From Echinarachnius parma (lineage: Eukaryota > Echinodermata > Echinoidea > Clypeasteroida > Echinarachniidae), in the NCBI GenBank assembly GCA_037951105.1, contig JBAMJV010008414.1:1-64000 (forward strand): a DNA stretch of 64,000 nucleotides, written 5' to 3'. The number at the start of each line of letters is the position of its first letter. The stretch's first letter is position 1. Positions 61,676-64,000 of this stretch are shown here, one piece after another. Both the position numbers and the translations under genes were made by a program. The notes beneath the pieces were generated by a model, which was not told the DNA's origin, did no database searches, and was given only the letters and a program-made list of their open reading frames with translations.

Positions 61676-62751
61676 CCTGTCATGGGGCTAAATAGGTCCC
61701 TACTCCACACTCTTATAAATGATTCTTACCAAAGTGCTAGCCAAGTGTGCAACGTGAACACAATCAATGTCCTTTGACTTCAGATGTCATTCGGTTAAAA
61801 AATATTTTTTAACCCCCTGCCCCCCCCCCCCCCCCCCCCCCCCCGGTCATAAAATCCCAGGCGTGCTGCTAGGTTAGTCGCTTCGCTCCCCTGCCGAAGA
61901 TGGTCGAAGTGACGTATCATCCCCGCAATGGCGAGAAGAAATCGACGCCTTTGGCAAAGACCATTCCCTTTATGCATTGATATCGTGCTGAAATTCATAG
62001 AACGTTCACGCAACTGTTCCAAATTGCTTGATCAAGAAATAACATTTTTGGCAATTATTAGTAGTCTATAATCGAAGTTAATTATTCCAATTATTCTAAT
62101 TAAATGTTTTCATGAACAAAAGCCCAACTGTAAGTGCGATGTTGTATTAAAACTCAAGTTAATTCATTTTCCAAACTAACGTTACACAATAAATAGTTAT
62201 GTTACACGTACTGCAAAAGTACAAACTGACAATAATATTATATACATATGTCATCATAACAATGATATAGTCTGATACATTATTCAACAATATTTTCCCG
62301 CATAAAAACAATGTTAAACAGGTTTGAAAATCTAACACTACTACGTAATTTAACGAACAGTATTATCGCTACATTTTCCTCATTATTTTGATATCAGCAA
62401 TACTAATAACAAAAAAGAAGGTTATCCAATAATCAGATACAAATTAAAAAGCAACATACCTATATGACATGCGTATGCTCCAAGACAAATACGCCATGTA
62501 ATGCTGTGTGATTGATTCGCTTGTGTACTTATAATATGCTTAAATGATAGTACTGTCCAACCACTTGGAATATGAATAGGACTATTTATATGATATATGT
62601 AACCTCCTTAGGAATTAGCAGGCAAAACTCTACTTTCGATTCCTATCGGAAACTACAATTTATATCACCATTTATCATGCAATGTTGCCCTATGAAATAT
62701 AGGCGTCTCAATAAAAAAAATCATGCCTACAGCTACAGCGTAAGATGCAAA

Positions 62752-62752
<1 letters not shown>

Positions 62753-62793
<41 letters not shown>

Positions 62794-62806
62794 ATTTGTG
62801 TGTGTA

Positions 62807-62842
<36 letters not shown>

Positions 62843-62855
62843 TGTGTGTGTGTGT
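62753..62855. repeat. (GT)n / (GTGC)n microsatellite
   Basis: Pure GT repeat, then CGCGCGTATT, then seven or so GTGC tetramers, then GT again. Confidence 0.92.
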
Positions 62856-63354
62856 CGTACTCCATATTTGGCAGTAATATACCGAGTTTCGGTAATTTGG
62901 GGTATTTCCTCTTTTACATAAAAACAAAAGGAAACTGACCAGACATATATATTATAAATAAACAAGAGCACATAAAATAGAGTGATTAAAACAGTGACGT
63001 AGAACTGGTTTCAGGAGTTGAGGGGGGGGGGGGGGGGGAGGGGGGTAATCCATTAAGCCGAGCGGGGCAATGCGAGGCGAAGCGGCCGATATGCTTTCCC
63101 CATACATGGTATAGGGAGCTTTTGTATTTTTGATCCAAACACAAGGGAATTTAACAATTGTGACTCCAAGAAAAACGAGCTAATGTTTTTATCCACTGTA
63201 CCACATTTGAATTTGTGTTGGGAGAGGGGGACGGGGGCTAGCCCCAAGCACCCACATCTGTTAGACAGAAAAATGCATCTCGTCTGAAGGGGTCCTTTGA
63301 AATTATGACGTCATACTATCCCCTCCATCTACGAAGGGAACAAGATAGTGTAAA

Positions 63355-63578
63355 GCCCGGCGCAGACAGAGCCGACTCGAGACCCGATCCGACTGGTTTT
63401 CAGTCAGGCTAGAGTCAGTTTCGCTCAGTCGGAGCCGATCCAACATGTTGAATCGGCCTCGAATGACCTCTGACGGGCACTTGCACTGGAAAAACCGGAG
63501 TCCTGTGGCAGCACATACTGAGTTAATCCGGCTGAAAACCAGTCGGATCCTGTCGAGTCGGCTCTGTCTGCGCCGGGC
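63355..63578. mobile_element. MITE, GCCCGGCGCAGACAGAGCCG ends
   Basis: About 50-bp inverted ends: GCCCGGCGCAGACAGAGCCG ACTCGA and GACTGGTTTTCAG against CTGAAAACCAGTC and TCGAGTCGGCTCTGTCTGCG. 224 bp, GC-rich unlike its surroundings. Confidence 0.88.
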
Positions 63579-63901
63579 ATAAGATGATAATGATGATTGA
63601 AACAAGACGCAGTGGAATATTGTAGCTAAATCTATTAGTATGTCATTATAACATCAAGTTCATGTATTAAGGACATTTTAAAGAGACTTTTATAAAATGT
63701 TTCGCTCTAGCATTTTAAAAACATTAATTTATTGACATTAGTAGTAAATGTTTTTATTTAAGAAATAAATCAACATTTAAAAAATGTTTCTCACCTTACT
63801 TTTTCTAGAAATCGTCTTTTAAATATTGATGCAGAATATCATGCGAGTATTAGACATCATGAATCATGACCTTTTCTATTTTAGTATAAAGAGATTTTTA
63901 A

Positions 63902-64000
63902 AGGGGTAGTTTAGTTTTGGTAAGGCTGAACTTTAATAGCCAAAACCTCACACAGTAACATTATAAACTAATAGTTATAACTCCACCATGCTCGAAAGGT
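63902..64000 (+). mobile_element. TTAA MITE, left end, cut by window edge
   Basis: TTAA then AGGGGTAGTTTAGTTTTGGT and AAACTAATAGTTATAACTCC: same family as 52301 and 47874. The right end lies outside the window. Confidence 0.78.

Larger units (their letters stand above)
60580..63354. other. intergenic region
   Basis: No gene recognised. Holds the likely promoter side of the minus-strand frame, G/C-run elements near 61153-61275, 61818-61845 and 63018-63043, a perfect 22-bp palindrome at 61654-61675 and a GT/GTGC microsatellite at 62753-62855. His/Thr or Cys/Val-rich frames over the last are repeat artefacts. Confidence 0.6.

Overview
The window is animal nuclear DNA: GT-AG introns, microsatellites, and a dense cover of short DNA transposons and tRNA-derived SINEs. 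The protein similarity, the repeat types (AGTGGCGTAGC elements with long G runs, CAGTCAAACCTG and TTAA-flanked MITEs, frequent ACATGTA words) and the large introns suggest a marine invertebrate, perhaps an echinoderm or another non-vertebrate deuterostome. The organism is inference; the intron-exon structure and repeats are read directly. No tRNA or rRNA gene, CRISPR array, bacterial gene, retrovirus or LTR element was recognised.

Layout. 1-7752: a tandem array of about 1.33 kb units, partly ordered as a 2.66 kb higher-order repeat, ending in an inverted copy of one segment. 7753-10422: intergenic DNA with several foldback palindromes. 10423-50695 (+): one complete gene, VPS8, the CORVET-specific tethering subunit of endosomes. 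It was reconstructed here as 41 coding exons whose phases all agree, giving 1,410 residues (human VPS8 is about 1,428). 50696-51860: five tandem copies of the VPS8 terminal exon and its 3' flank. 51861-59005: intergenic DNA made largely of MITEs and SINEs. 59006-59744: a non-autonomous element with long inverted repeats and a 9-bp target duplication. 59767-60579 (-): an unrecognised 270-residue open reading frame with coding character. 60580-64000: intergenic DNA with further MITEs.

The most unusual feature is in VPS8. About 20 of its 41 exons are accompanied in the adjacent intron by one or more diverged tandem copies of the exon edge, usually including the splice site. Examples: exon 18's end plus its splice donor has become a minisatellite with 29 extra copies; exon 30 exists in three in-phase open copies; exon 24 in three almost identical copies; exon 38 in four; the terminal exon in five. 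Most copies are decayed, but several keep splice sites, so they are candidate cryptic or alternative exons.

VPS8 is the only gene here with a confident function. Its product should carry an N-terminal WD40-like beta-propeller, a long alpha-solenoid and a C-terminal RING-H2 finger. Nothing links it functionally to the minus-strand reading frame at 59.8-60.6 kb.
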